DNA of 64,000 nt from JACRLV01 sp045863555. Its GTDB lineage: Bacteria; Planctomycetota; Phycisphaerae; UBA1845; Fen-1342. Of the stretch, positions 26,604-34,882 are shown piece after piece. The stretch's first letter is position 1; each line of letters begins with the position of its first letter. A model generated the notes under the pieces. It was given only the letters and a program-made list of their open reading frames with translations, ran no database searches and was not told the DNA's origin. A program made the position numbers and the translations under genes. Where the stretch lies: NCBI GenBank assembly GCA_045863555.1, contig BTUU01000005.1, positions 62,001 to 126,000 of the forward strand, given 5' to 3'.

Positions 26604-28031
26604 ATGTGCGCAAATCGAAGCCTGACCGACGGCCGTCTTCCTCTCGGAATCGCCTGCACCTTGGCCTGCTCGGTGCCCTGCTTCGCCGACCTGCCGATCA
26701 CCGGCATGCCCGTACCCGAGCTCGCCGTCTTCGATGAAATGATGGTCGATTTCATGGAGGTCAACGGCATTGAGGCGGGTCTGCTCGGCATCATGGAGGA
26801 CGGCGTCATCGTCTACCAGCGCGGCTTTGGCTGGAAGGACGCCGGCCACACGACAACCCTCCGCCACGACGCCCTCATGCGCATCGCGAGCGTCACCAAG
26901 CCCTTCACGGCCGCCGCCATCCAGCGACTCTATGCCACCAACCAGCTCGACCCCAACGATGTCGTGTTCGATCTCGGCCAGGCCGGCGGCGGTGTCCTGC
27001 CGTACACCGCCTTCCCAAGCCTCCAGGACGATCGAATGGGCCAGATCACAGTCCAGCAGATCCTCTCGCATAGCAGCGGACTGCCGACCAACAACGGCAA
27101 CGACCCGATGTTTCGTGAGATCGAGATCGCGGACGACTTCAACGACGCGGGCATCCCCGTCGGCTACCCGCCCGGCCGCGTCCGCACGACGCAGTGGGTC
27201 CTCGGCGGAACGCTCGCCTCCGATCCCGACGCGGGCATCGTCGCCTACTCGAATTTCGGGTTCCAGGTGCTCGGCCAGGTCGTCGAGGCCGTCTCGGGCA
27301 TGAGCCACATCGACTTCGTTCGCGAGCGCGTGCTCGGGCCCATCGAGTGGCTGCCCGTCACGGAAGTCGTCGCCGGCCGGACGTTCGAATCCGACCTCGA
27401 CCCGCGCGAGCCCTGGTACGACAACAATGAAATGGCCACGAACGTCTTCAACCCGGACGGGGATCCCGTTCGCCGCCCGCACGGGGGATACGAGCACGAA
27501 CTGCACTTCGCCAGCGGCGCGATCGTCTCCAGCACGACAGCACTGCTGCACCTCGCGGAGAACTATTACATCCAGGCCGAGAACTTCAACGCTGGCCAGG
27601 CAACCACCTACGGCGCGCTGACGAACGGCGTCCGCGCAACCCGTTCGCACGGGGGCCTGCTCTGGGGCACGGAAGCGTGGGTGCGGCAGCGCTCGGACGG
27701 CGTGAACTTCGTCGTCATCTTCAACAAGGGAACCGTCGGCACGACCTACGCGCTCGACATGCGAGATCTGATCGACGCCGAGCTCGATGCGGGCACGATC
27801 ACCTGGCCCACGCAGGGCGTCGACGGCCAGTGGGTCGACTTCACGCAGTTCTTCGGCGGCAGCGGCGCCTACGAACGACCGTGGCGGCTGCTCGGAATCG
27901 CACTCTCCGCGAGCCCCGCCGAAGCGACGCTCAACTTCAAGCCCGGCACGTCATCGTGGACCGGCACCATTAACCAGCGCGTGCGGATGCGCGCCCCGGA
28001 AGGCGGCGTTGTCCGCATCGGCCAGCTGTAA
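26604..28031 (+). CDS. Secreted serine hydrolase, beta-lactamase/DD-peptidase fold
   Basis: 475 residues. A signal peptide ends near CFADLP. The class C beta-lactamase fold motifs are present: SVTK at 96-99 (nucleophile Ser96, Lys99), YSN at 215-217, and an HSSGLPTN stretch. It may be a D-alanyl peptidase or esterase of the periplasm or outside. AAGGAGAC precedes the ATG. The next gene is a diverged tandem duplicate with many shared blocks (FDxxM, GVIVYQRGFGWKDA, EVVAGRTF). The C-terminus repeats a linker (WPTQGVDGQWVDFTQFF) and lacks a dockerin. It is probably co-transcribed with the paralog and the dockerin gene that follow. Confidence 0.9.
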   Translation: MCANRSLTDGRLPLGIACTLACSVPCFADLPITGMPVPELAVFDEMMVDFMEVNGIEAGLLGIMEDGVIVYQRGFGWKDAGHTTTLRHDALMRIASVTKPFTAAAIQRLYATNQLDPNDVVFDLGQAGGGVLPYTAFPSLQDDRMGQITVQQILSHSSGLPTNNGNDPMFREIEIADDFNDAGIPVGYPPGRVRTTQWVLGGTLASDPDAGIVAYSNFGFQVLGQVVEAVSGMSHIDFVRERVLGPIEWLPVTEVVAGRTFESDLDPREPWYDNNEMATNVFNPDGDPVRRPHGGYEHELHFASGAIVSSTTALLHLAENYYIQAENFNAGQATTYGALTNGVRATRSHGGLLWGTEAWVRQRSDGVNFVVIFNKGTVGTTYALDMRDLIDAELDAGTITWPTQGVDGQWVDFTQFFGGSGAYERPWRLLGIALSASPAEATLNFKPGTSSWTGTINQRVRMRAPEGGVVRIGQL

Positions 28032-28072
28032 CCGTGAACCACTTGACCCGCATCGACCGGGAGAAAACGGAG

Positions 28073-29488
28073 ATGATCGTGCGACCGACCAGAATGCGAC
28101 CCATGACCAGGTCTGTGCTCGCCCTCGCGGCGTCCTCGACGCTGTGTTTCGCGGGGGATCCGATCCCCGTGCAGGGCATGCCCGTGCCGGAGCTGGCGAA
28201 CTTCGACGCACTGATGACGCAGTTCATGACCGACAACGACATCGACGCCGCGGTGCTTGGCATCATGCGAAATGGCGTCATCGTCTATCAGCGCGGCTTC
28301 GGCTGGAAGGACGCGGACCACACGACGCTGCTCCGACACGACGCCCTGATGCGCATCGCGAGCTGCTCAAAGCCGATCACCTCGGCCGCGCTCCAGCGCC
28401 TCATCGCCGCGAACGTTATCGACGACACCGACAACGTCTTCAACCTCGGCCAGCCCGGCGGCGGCATCCTGCCGATGAACGCCTTCGGCACGCTCGCCGA
28501 CAACCGCTACAACCAGATCCAGGTGCAGCACCTCTACACGCACACGAGCGGCCTGCCGAGCAACCAGGGCAACGACCCGACGTATCAGGAAGTGCAGATC
28601 GCCGACGACATGGGCGTCGCCAGTCCGCCCGGCCGCTGGAACACGCTCCGCTGGATCATGGGCAATCGCGCCCTCAGCGGCGCTCCCGGCGCCGCACGCA
28701 ACTATTCAAACGTCGGCTTCCTTGCCGCGGGCCTCGTCGTGGAACAGGTCAGCGGCATGAGCCACCTCGCCTACGTCCGACAAAACGTCTTCGGCCCGAT
28801 GCCTTGGATGCCCGTCAGCGAAGTCGTCGCGGGCCGCACGTTTCCCGGCGATCGCGATCCGCGCGAACCGTGGTACGACGACACGGCGATGGTGCAGAAC
28901 GTCTTCGACCCCGACGGCGACGCGGTGCGCCGGCCCGACGGCGGCTGGGATCACGAGTCGCGCATCGGCCAGGGCGGCTTCGTCGTCAGCACGACCGCGC
29001 TGCTCCACCTCGCCGAGATGTACTACATCAGCGACAATCAGGCCGCCGACCCGACGTACGGCACGCTCGTGAACGGAGCGCGGCAGTATCGCTGGCACAA
29101 CGGCTCGCTGCCGGGCGGAACGATGTCCATGACCGTGCAGCGGGCCGACGGCGTGAACTACGTCGTGCTCTTCAACAAGAACGGCACCGACGTGAACAGC
29201 GGCAGCGGCTATCACTTCGCGATTCAGTCGCTGATCGACGCCGAGATCACCGGCGGCGGCTTTTCCTGGCCCACGCAGGGCGTCGACGGCCAGTGGGTCG
29301 ACCTCGCGGCCACCCCGGCTGGCGAAGGCTCGTACGAGACGCCGTGGAATGACGTAACCACCGCGATGGCCGCCAGCCCTGACGAAGCCACCGTGAATTT
29401 CAAGCCGAGCTCGTCCAATTGGACCGGCGTCATCAATCAGCGCGTTCGCCTGCGGTCGCCGCAGGGACTGGCGCGGATCGGTCAATAG
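28073..29488 (+). CDS. Second secreted serine hydrolase, tandem paralog
   Basis: 471 residues from ATG 28073, with GGGAG nine bases upstream; GTG 28034 and ATG 28094 are alternatives. The N-terminal hydrophobic stretch (SVLALAASSTLCFAG) is a short signal peptide. Motifs are SCSK 97-100 (Ser97, Lys100), YSN 211-213 and HTSGLPSN. It is a tandem duplicate of the preceding gene; the nucleophile motif is SxxK in both, so both should be active. It is separated by about 40 bp from that gene and 33 bp from the next. Confidence 0.9.
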   Translation: MIVRPTRMRPMTRSVLALAASSTLCFAGDPIPVQGMPVPELANFDALMTQFMTDNDIDAAVLGIMRNGVIVYQRGFGWKDADHTTLLRHDALMRIASCSKPITSAALQRLIAANVIDDTDNVFNLGQPGGGILPMNAFGTLADNRYNQIQVQHLYTHTSGLPSNQGNDPTYQEVQIADDMGVASPPGRWNTLRWIMGNRALSGAPGAARNYSNVGFLAAGLVVEQVSGMSHLAYVRQNVFGPMPWMPVSEVVAGRTFPGDRDPREPWYDDTAMVQNVFDPDGDAVRRPDGGWDHESRIGQGGFVVSTTALLHLAEMYYISDNQAADPTYGTLVNGARQYRWHNGSLPGGTMSMTVQRADGVNYVVLFNKNGTDVNSGSGYHFAIQSLIDAEITGGGFSWPTQGVDGQWVDLAATPAGEGSYETPWNDVTTAMAASPDEATVNFKPSSSNWTGVINQRVRLRSPQGLARIGQ

Positions 29489-29521
29489 TCCCTCGAAACA
29501 CCCTCTGAAAGGAGACCTGCA

Positions 29522-29950
29522 ATGCGATCCTTCACGATGAACAGCGCCCTCTGCACCGCGTTCTTCCTCTCGCTGGCCGCCGGTGCGGCGGCGCAGACGT
29601 CGATCCCCTGGCACACGATCGACGGCGGCGTGGCCGAGGTTTCGACCGGCGGCGGATTCTCGCTCCGCGGCACGGTCGGACAGGCCGACGCCGGATTCAT
29701 GGCCGGCGCTGATCTCACGGTCGTGGGCGGCTACTGGACGCCGGCCGCGACCGGGTCGCCGCCCTGCACCGGCGACATCGACGGCGACGGCTCGGTCGGC
29801 CTGGCGGATCTGACGCAGATGCTGGCCGGGTTCGGCTCGTGCCTCGGCGACGGCAACTACGCCCCGGCGATCGATCTCGACAGCAGCGGCTGCATCGAAC
29901 TCGCGGACCTGGGCCAGTTGCTCAGCGTCTTCGGCTCGAGCTGCCCATAA
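29522..29950 (+). CDS. Small secreted dockerin-like protein
   Basis: 142 residues. A signal peptide (LSLAAGAAAQT) is followed by a planctomycete motif region IPWHTIDGGVAEVSTGGGF with GTVGQADAG and GGYW, then two dockerin-like repeats (DIDGDGSVGLADLTQMLAGFG and DLDSSGCIELADLGQLLSVFG). AAGGAG precedes the ATG. It is a paralog of the 40927 protein (shared WHTIDGGG, GQPDAG-like core). It is third in the row after the serine hydrolases, so it may be co-transcribed with them. Confidence 0.82.
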   Translation: MRSFTMNSALCTAFFLSLAAGAAAQTSIPWHTIDGGVAEVSTGGGFSLRGTVGQADAGFMAGADLTVVGGYWTPAATGSPPCTGDIDGDGSVGLADLTQMLAGFGSCLGDGNYAPAIDLDSSGCIELADLGQLLSVFGSSCP

Positions 29951-30080
29951 CATCGCCGCGGACTGCGGTCCGCGACCGGTACATTCGACGCCCGCACAGT
30001 GCTCGCCGCCCGGCAGGGGACTGTGCGGCGTCGTTGTGTCGCGGCGCGGCGCAGAATCGGCTCGGCTGGCCGCACGACCA

Positions 30081-30269
30081 GAGCCCGCCGGCGCAGACGC
30101 CGAGCCCGCGGGCGCGCGTTTCGTGCCCGCTGGGGCGAATTCCGAGCCCGCTGGCGGAGATTCCTCGCCCGCTGGCGCGCATTTCGAGCCCGCGGGCGCG
30201 CATTCCGAGCCCACTGGCGCGCTTTCATAGCCCACCGGCGCGGTTCCAATGCCCGCTGGCGCGGTTCCA
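30081..30269. repeat. Nine-copy 21-bp minisatellite
   Basis: Nine head-to-tail 21-bp units of the type GAGCCCGCTGGCGCGCATTCC, each a few substitutions from the next; a degenerate tenth follows from 30270. The unit length is a multiple of three, so several frames stay open and read as repeated Pro-Ala-Gly or Arg-Trp heptads. It occupies the gap between the dockerin gene and the leftward kinase gene (29951-30439), in which I see no real gene. It may arise by slippage or act as a structural spacer. Confidence 0.85.
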
Positions 30270-30439
30270 ATGCCCTCAACCGTCGCGTTTGCGGCACGGA
30301 AAGGGACGTTGCCGCCGGGAGGTCAGGGCGCCGCGTTCTGCGGAAGGAATGCAACGCGCTAGGGTTGCGCGATCGGAATGCGGGGCGGACTGCGACCTGC
30401 TCTTACGCGCGGGCGCCCGCTCACTCGCCGGCGGACTGC

Positions 30440-32953
30440 TCACTCGCCGGCCGAGTCCGCCGCGAGCTGTGCGGCCAGCTTCGCCGCCAGGTCGGGCTCA
30501 CCCGCCCGCCGGTAGACGTCGATGAGCATCTGCGACGCCCGGCGCGTCAGCCCGTCGGCCGGGCCGCGCGTCGCGCGCAGCGAAGACACCGCGCTTTCGA
30601 GGATGGGCCGCGCCTCAACGTCCCGCGTAGCGTTCACGAGCAGCTTGCCGAGCAGAAATTCCAGCACCGCGGCGTCGGCGGTCGGAGCGGTTTCCAGCGC
30701 CCGGCGGATCGCGAGCGCCGCCCGATACTCCGCTTCCGCTTCGTCGACCTTTCCCTGCTCGGCCAGCGCCGTCGCCAGGTTGGCCCGGGCTCGCGCCACA
30801 TACGGGTGGTTCTCGCCGACGCGGGCGGTGTAGATCGTGATCGCCTCGCGCAGCAGCGGCTCGGCCTCCGACCACTGTTTCTGGTCCATGCGCAGCGCCG
30901 CCAGGTTGTTCAGCGACGTGGCCACGTCGGGATGATCCGCCCCGAGCGACGCCCGCCGACGGTCGAGCGCCTCGGCGTATGCCGTTTCCGCCGCGTCGAT
31001 CGCCCCGCGCTCGCGCAGCACGCCCGCCAGCGCATTGAGACTCTCCGCGATCGCCGGATCATCGTCCGGCAGCGCGTTACGACGGATCTGCAGCGCACGG
31101 CGGGCCTCCCGCTCGGCTTCCTCCAGTCGATTCAACTCCCGCAGCAGGTGCGCGTTCAGGTTCCGGCTCTGCGCCGCGGCCGCGCTCGCCTCGCCGAGCG
31201 ATCGCTCGCGAATCGTCAGCGCCTCGCCGCTCAGCGCCAGCGCATCCGCATAGCGTGTCTCGACCTGCCGCAGCACGGCATACTCGTGCAGCGTCTCCGC
31301 GATGTCCGGGTCATCCGCCTCCAGCAGTGCCCTCCGCTGCGCAAGCGCCGCCTGAAAATGCGTCTCCGCACGCCCAAGCTCGCCCAGCTCGCGATACGTC
31401 CGCCCGATCACCGTTCGCACCGACGCGGCCACCAGCGGCTCCTCGCCGAATTCCTCCTCGATCCGCTCGGCCGCGAGATTCACAGCCGTCAGCAGCGTGA
31501 CATCCCGCCGATGCGCCGGATCCAAAAAGGGGTCCGCGGTCGAAAGCAGCGTCTCCAGGAAGCTCGTCACGCGCTCGGACGAAAGCCGCGCCGCCCGTTC
31601 GGCCGTGCCCGCAGCCACGGCCAGATCGCGCTGCTCCCGGATCTGCTCCGCCTGAATTCCGAAAACGACGGCCGCCGTGACCGAGAGTCCGACAAACCCG
31701 CCGCCGATCGCCGCCGCCAGCCGATGCCGCCGAAGCAGCTTCCGCAGCACGTACAGGCTGCTGTCGCGCCGCGCGTCGATCGCCTCGCCGACCAGGTAGC
31801 GCCGCAGATCCCCCGCCAGCTCCCCGGCGCTCTGGTAGCGCCGCTCCGGCGCTTTGGCCAGGGCGCGAAACGCGATGCACTCCAGGTCCGCATTCACATG
31901 CCGGGCCACGGCGTGCGCGGGCAGACGCCGGATCGGCGCCGGCTCGGCATGCAGAATCCGCTGGATCACATCGCCGAGCGGTCCGCGAACCTCGTACGGA
32001 AAGCGGCCCGCGATCGACTGATACAGGATCACGCCCAGCGCGTAGACATCCGTCCGCACGTCCACGTCGTGCACCCGGCCGGCCGCCTGCTCGGGGCTCG
32101 ACCACGGCAGCGAACCGACGAACTGGCCGGATTGGGTCAGCCCCCCGCCGTCGCTCGAACCGTCGCCGTCGATCCCCTTGGCCAAGCCGAAATCCAGCAC
32201 GAGCGGCCGCCCGTCCGCCGTCACGCGGATATTCGCCGGCTTCAGGTCGCGGTGAATCACCCCACGGATATGCACCGCGTGCACCGCCTCGCAGACCGTC
32301 GCCACGAGCCCGACCACGTTCCGCAGCGCATCCGTCGCCGCGCCGTGAGCCGCTTCTGCCGCGCGAACCCGCCCGTCGACCCAGTCGTTGAGTGCCTGCC
32401 CCTCGACATAGTCCATGACGAGGTAGTCATTCCCATCCGCCGTCCCGAACTCGTGAATCGTGACGATGTTCGGATGGCGGAATCGGGCGAGAAATCGTGC
32501 TTCCTGTGCGAATCGGGCGGCATCCGCCCCGCTTCCCCTCGATCGGTGAATCACTTTGATCGCGACGCGGCGCTGCGTGCCCGCCTGGATCGCCTCGTAG
32601 ACCGCGCCCTGCCCGCCGCGGGCGATCTCTCCGACGATGCGGTAGCCGGCAAAACGCGCGGGGGCGAGCGCAACCTCGCGGACGTCCACCATCCCGACGC
32701 CCGCGGAGCTGCCCAGCGGCCCGGTTCGCCGTGCGGCGCGCTCGATCAGCGCCAGCTTCTTCAGCTCTTCCCGCAGCTCCGGCAGCAGCTCGGCGTGCGT
32801 CGCCAGAAGTTCCGCGTCGGCGATGCGATCCCCCGCCGCGCGCCGGCGCAGTGCCTCGCGCGCCACCCCCTGGGCCGCGGATCGACGATCGTTCGGATTG
32901 GTCTGGTCTTGCAGCGTCACGGTTCCATCCGATACACCCATAGCGGAATCCAT
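30440..32953 (-). CDS. Membrane Ser/Thr protein kinase with TPR repeats
   Basis: 837 residues. Kinase domain: Gly loop GEIARGGQG 108-116, Lys133, HRD 234-236, DFG at 254. A transmembrane helix is at 411-433 (RLAAAIGGGFVGLSVTAAVVFG). The C-terminal ~350 residues are TPR-like repeats with the kinesin-light-chain style pattern (ESLNALAGVLRERGAIDAAE, TSLNNLAALRMDQKQWSEAE, ARANLATALAEQGKVDEAEA). ATG at 32953 was used; 32941 is possible. It lies 13 bp downstream of an ECF sigma gene on the same strand. It differs from the two WD40 kinases here and pairs with a different ECF subtype. Confidence 0.92.
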   Translation of the reverse strand: MDSAMGVSDGTVTLQDQTNPNDRRSAAQGVAREALRRRAAGDRIADAELLATHAELLPELREELKKLALIERAARRTGPLGSSAGVGMVDVREVALAPARFAGYRIVGEIARGGQGAVYEAIQAGTQRRVAIKVIHRSRGSGADAARFAQEARFLARFRHPNIVTIHEFGTADGNDYLVMDYVEGQALNDWVDGRVRAAEAAHGAATDALRNVVGLVATVCEAVHAVHIRGVIHRDLKPANIRVTADGRPLVLDFGLAKGIDGDGSSDGGGLTQSGQFVGSLPWSSPEQAAGRVHDVDVRTDVYALGVILYQSIAGRFPYEVRGPLGDVIQRILHAEPAPIRRLPAHAVARHVNADLECIAFRALAKAPERRYQSAGELAGDLRRYLVGEAIDARRDSSLYVLRKLLRRHRLAAAIGGGFVGLSVTAAVVFGIQAEQIREQRDLAVAAGTAERAARLSSERVTSFLETLLSTADPFLDPAHRRDVTLLTAVNLAAERIEEEFGEEPLVAASVRTVIGRTYRELGELGRAETHFQAALAQRRALLEADDPDIAETLHEYAVLRQVETRYADALALSGEALTIRERSLGEASAAAAQSRNLNAHLLRELNRLEEAEREARRALQIRRNALPDDDPAIAESLNALAGVLRERGAIDAAETAYAEALDRRRASLGADHPDVATSLNNLAALRMDQKQWSEAEPLLREAITIYTARVGENHPYVARARANLATALAEQGKVDEAEAEYRAALAIRRALETAPTADAAVLEFLLGKLLVNATRDVEARPILESAVSSLRATRGPADGLTRRASQMLIDVYRRAGEPDLAAKLAAQLAADSAGE

Positions 32954-32966
32954 CCGCGGCGCTCAC

Positions 32967-33593
32967 TCATCGACTCAAGAATCGGGAGGGGTCGCCCAGG
33001 CTCTCTCGAAGCTGCGCCACGGCCCGGTGACAGAGCATGTGGACCGCCGGCTCCGTGCGATTCATCCGCTCGGCCGTCTGGGCGACCGACAGACCGTCGA
33101 AATATCGGAATTGAAGAACCTCGCGGTAATCGGAGCGGAGGCCGCGCAGGGCCGCCTGGATCGCGGAAACCGCCTCGTGCCCGGCCATGGACCGGCTCGG
33201 CGTGTGATCATCGGCCGCGAGCATCGCGACGAGATCGCCGATCGTGCTGCCTTCCCCCGGCCCGGCCTCGATCGCAACCCGCCCGCCGCCGCGCTTCATC
33301 GCCCGGGCGGCGCGGACCAGGTCGATCAGCCGATGCTCGGCAATCGTCGCCAGCCACCCAAAGAACGCCCCTTCGCCTCGCGACTCAAATAAGGAAATCG
33401 CCTGCACCGCATCCGCAAACGCCTCCTGGAGCACGTCCTCAACCGTGAGCGTGCCTTGCAGGTCAGCCGGCATCGATCCCGCCAGCCGCTGCGACAGGCT
33501 GTCGTAATGGAGCAGGAGCAGTTCCTGCACCGCTCCGGGGTCGCCCCCAACGGCGCGGGAAACCAGCTCGGATTCTTTCGGCGCGTTTTCCAT
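32967..33593 (-). CDS. ECF sigma factor paired with TPR kinase
   Basis: 208 residues from ATG 33593. Region 2 is recognisable (LLLLHYDSLSQRLAGSMP, LTVEDVLQEAFADAVQAI), and the C-terminal region 4 has YREVLQFRYFDGLSVAQTAERM. It belongs to a different group from the ECFs at 20514 and 44863: it lacks the HTLQPTALVHEAY block. A longer start at 33662 would add an unconvincing N-terminus. The upstream ribosome binding site is weak (GGAAC). It is coupled to the kinase gene 13 bp downstream. Confidence 0.87.
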   Translation of the reverse strand: MENAPKESELVSRAVGGDPGAVQELLLLHYDSLSQRLAGSMPADLQGTLTVEDVLQEAFADAVQAISLFESRGEGAFFGWLATIAEHRLIDLVRAARAMKRGGGRVAIEAGPGEGSTIGDLVAMLAADDHTPSRSMAGHEAVSAIQAALRGLRSDYREVLQFRYFDGLSVAQTAERMNRTEPAVHMLCHRAVAQLRESLGDPSRFLSR

Positions 33594-33877
33594 GCGGGTT
33601 CCAGGAAGGCCCGAGACCACCGCGCCGAATGGTAACCGATGAAAAGCCGCACTCACCGCCAAATCTCGCGCGTGAGCGACGATTCTCGCAGTCCCCGGCC
33701 GCCACAGCCTCCGCGCCGCGACACTCGATCGCGAAAATCTCCAGTTTTCGAGCGGATTTCGGAACGCGCTGGGATCGAAATCCGCTTCTGATTCGGGACC
33801 GCCCGCGATGAAAAAAAGGCGGAAATCCCAGCGCCGTGACCCTAAGATGTGAGGAACACCGTGGGAGGGCCGCGACC

Positions 33878-34771
33878 ATGAACCGCCGCAGAATTCTGAG
33901 CCTCGCCCTCGCGGCGATCTTCCCCCTGCTGCCGGCCGCCGCGGATGAACTCATCTTCCGCGGGAACCTGCACAGCTCCATCAACAACGCCACGCTCTCG
34001 ATCAACGCCCTCGGCCAGCTCGTCGTCGACAATATCGGGCCGGACGGACGGGACGGCGTCGCCATCATGCTCGGCCAGGCCGAGTCCTTCGACCTGCACG
34101 TTGTCCCGCAGCCCCTCGGACTGCCGGCGGGGGCAAGCGAGCGGTTCACCTCCTGGGGAACCGTCTCGGGCACACCGAATCTTCGCGTCGCATCCATGGG
34201 ATTCACGCAGGGAACGAGTACGCTCGCGGTCGACGCGTCCTTTGCCGCACTCGGCGCGCCGCCGAAGCTCATCGAAGTCCGAAACGCCGGTGTTCTCGTC
34301 GGCACCTTCACCATGCCCGGAACCCAGTCGCAGATCGCGAGCGTCCCCGCGAGCGCCTGGCCGCGTCTCGTCGGCGTCCGCCGCAACCTCGACCCGCACG
34401 GTCGGCCCGCAGTCCTCTGCCGCTGGCCTGGCCCGCTGCCGATTTCGCTGGTTGGCGGCCCCGTGTTCAGCGGCGACGAGCTGCGCGTCGTGGCGATGAC
34501 GCCCAGCAACACGCTCGACCTCATCGCGCAGACGGACGGCACGGGCTCCGACGTTCCCGAACTGTTCATTGGCAACGAGGACACGCAACCGACGTGTCCG
34601 GGCGATCTCGACGGCGACGGCGATGTTGACGTCACCGACCTCGCGATCCTGCTCGCAAACTTCGGCGCGATGGCCGGCGTCTCCGCCGCGGATGGCGACC
34701 TCGACCGCGATGGTGACGTCGATGTGGCCGACCTGGCCATCCTGCTCGCGAATTATGGAACCATCTGCTGA
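33878..34771 (+). CDS. Secreted protein with two dockerin-like repeats
   Basis: 297 residues; GGGAGGG lies before ATG 33878. A signal peptide (LALAAIFPLLPAAA) is followed by a beta-rich domain with no recognised family, then two dockerin-like repeats (DLDGDGDVDVTDLAILLANFG and DLDRDGDVDVADLAILLANYG) at the C-terminus. It is about 110 bp upstream of the GH16/beta-helix gene, so the two may be co-expressed. The dockerin repeats would bind calcium and could dock to cohesin partners elsewhere. Confidence 0.83.
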   Translation: MNRRRILSLALAAIFPLLPAAADELIFRGNLHSSINNATLSINALGQLVVDNIGPDGRDGVAIMLGQAESFDLHVVPQPLGLPAGASERFTSWGTVSGTPNLRVASMGFTQGTSTLAVDASFAALGAPPKLIEVRNAGVLVGTFTMPGTQSQIASVPASAWPRLVGVRRNLDPHGRPAVLCRWPGPLPISLVGGPVFSGDELRVVAMTPSNTLDLIAQTDGTGSDVPELFIGNEDTQPTCPGDLDGDGDVDVTDLAILLANFGAMAGVSAADGDLDRDGDVDVADLAILLANYGTIC

Positions 34772-34882
34772 TTCCCTCGCCCCAGCAGGCGACGACCGGC
34801 GCTGATCGCGCGCATCCTGAATCATCGATCGCACGTCGTGAGCCTCCTTGATATCCTTGAGTCCCCCTCAAGGAGTTCAGTC

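Noticed and set aside
30036..30230. A 64-codon plus-strand frame of PAG repeats
   Set aside because: It consists almost only of the minisatellite, with no ribosome binding site and no domain; treated as a repeat and not a gene.
28706..30235. A 509-codon minus-strand open frame starting with PAG-rich heptads
   Set aside because: The start lies in the 21-bp repeat and the rest is antisense to the serine hydrolase and dockerin genes; it is open by the repeat and GC bias only.
30081..30269. Possible CRISPR array
   Set aside because: The 21-bp units are directly adjacent without unique spacers, and no cas genes are near.
29999..33448. A 1149-codon plus-strand open frame across the minisatellite and TPR kinase
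   Set aside because: It runs antisense to the kinase and sigma genes, with extreme Arg content; the two real genes have clear conserved motifs.
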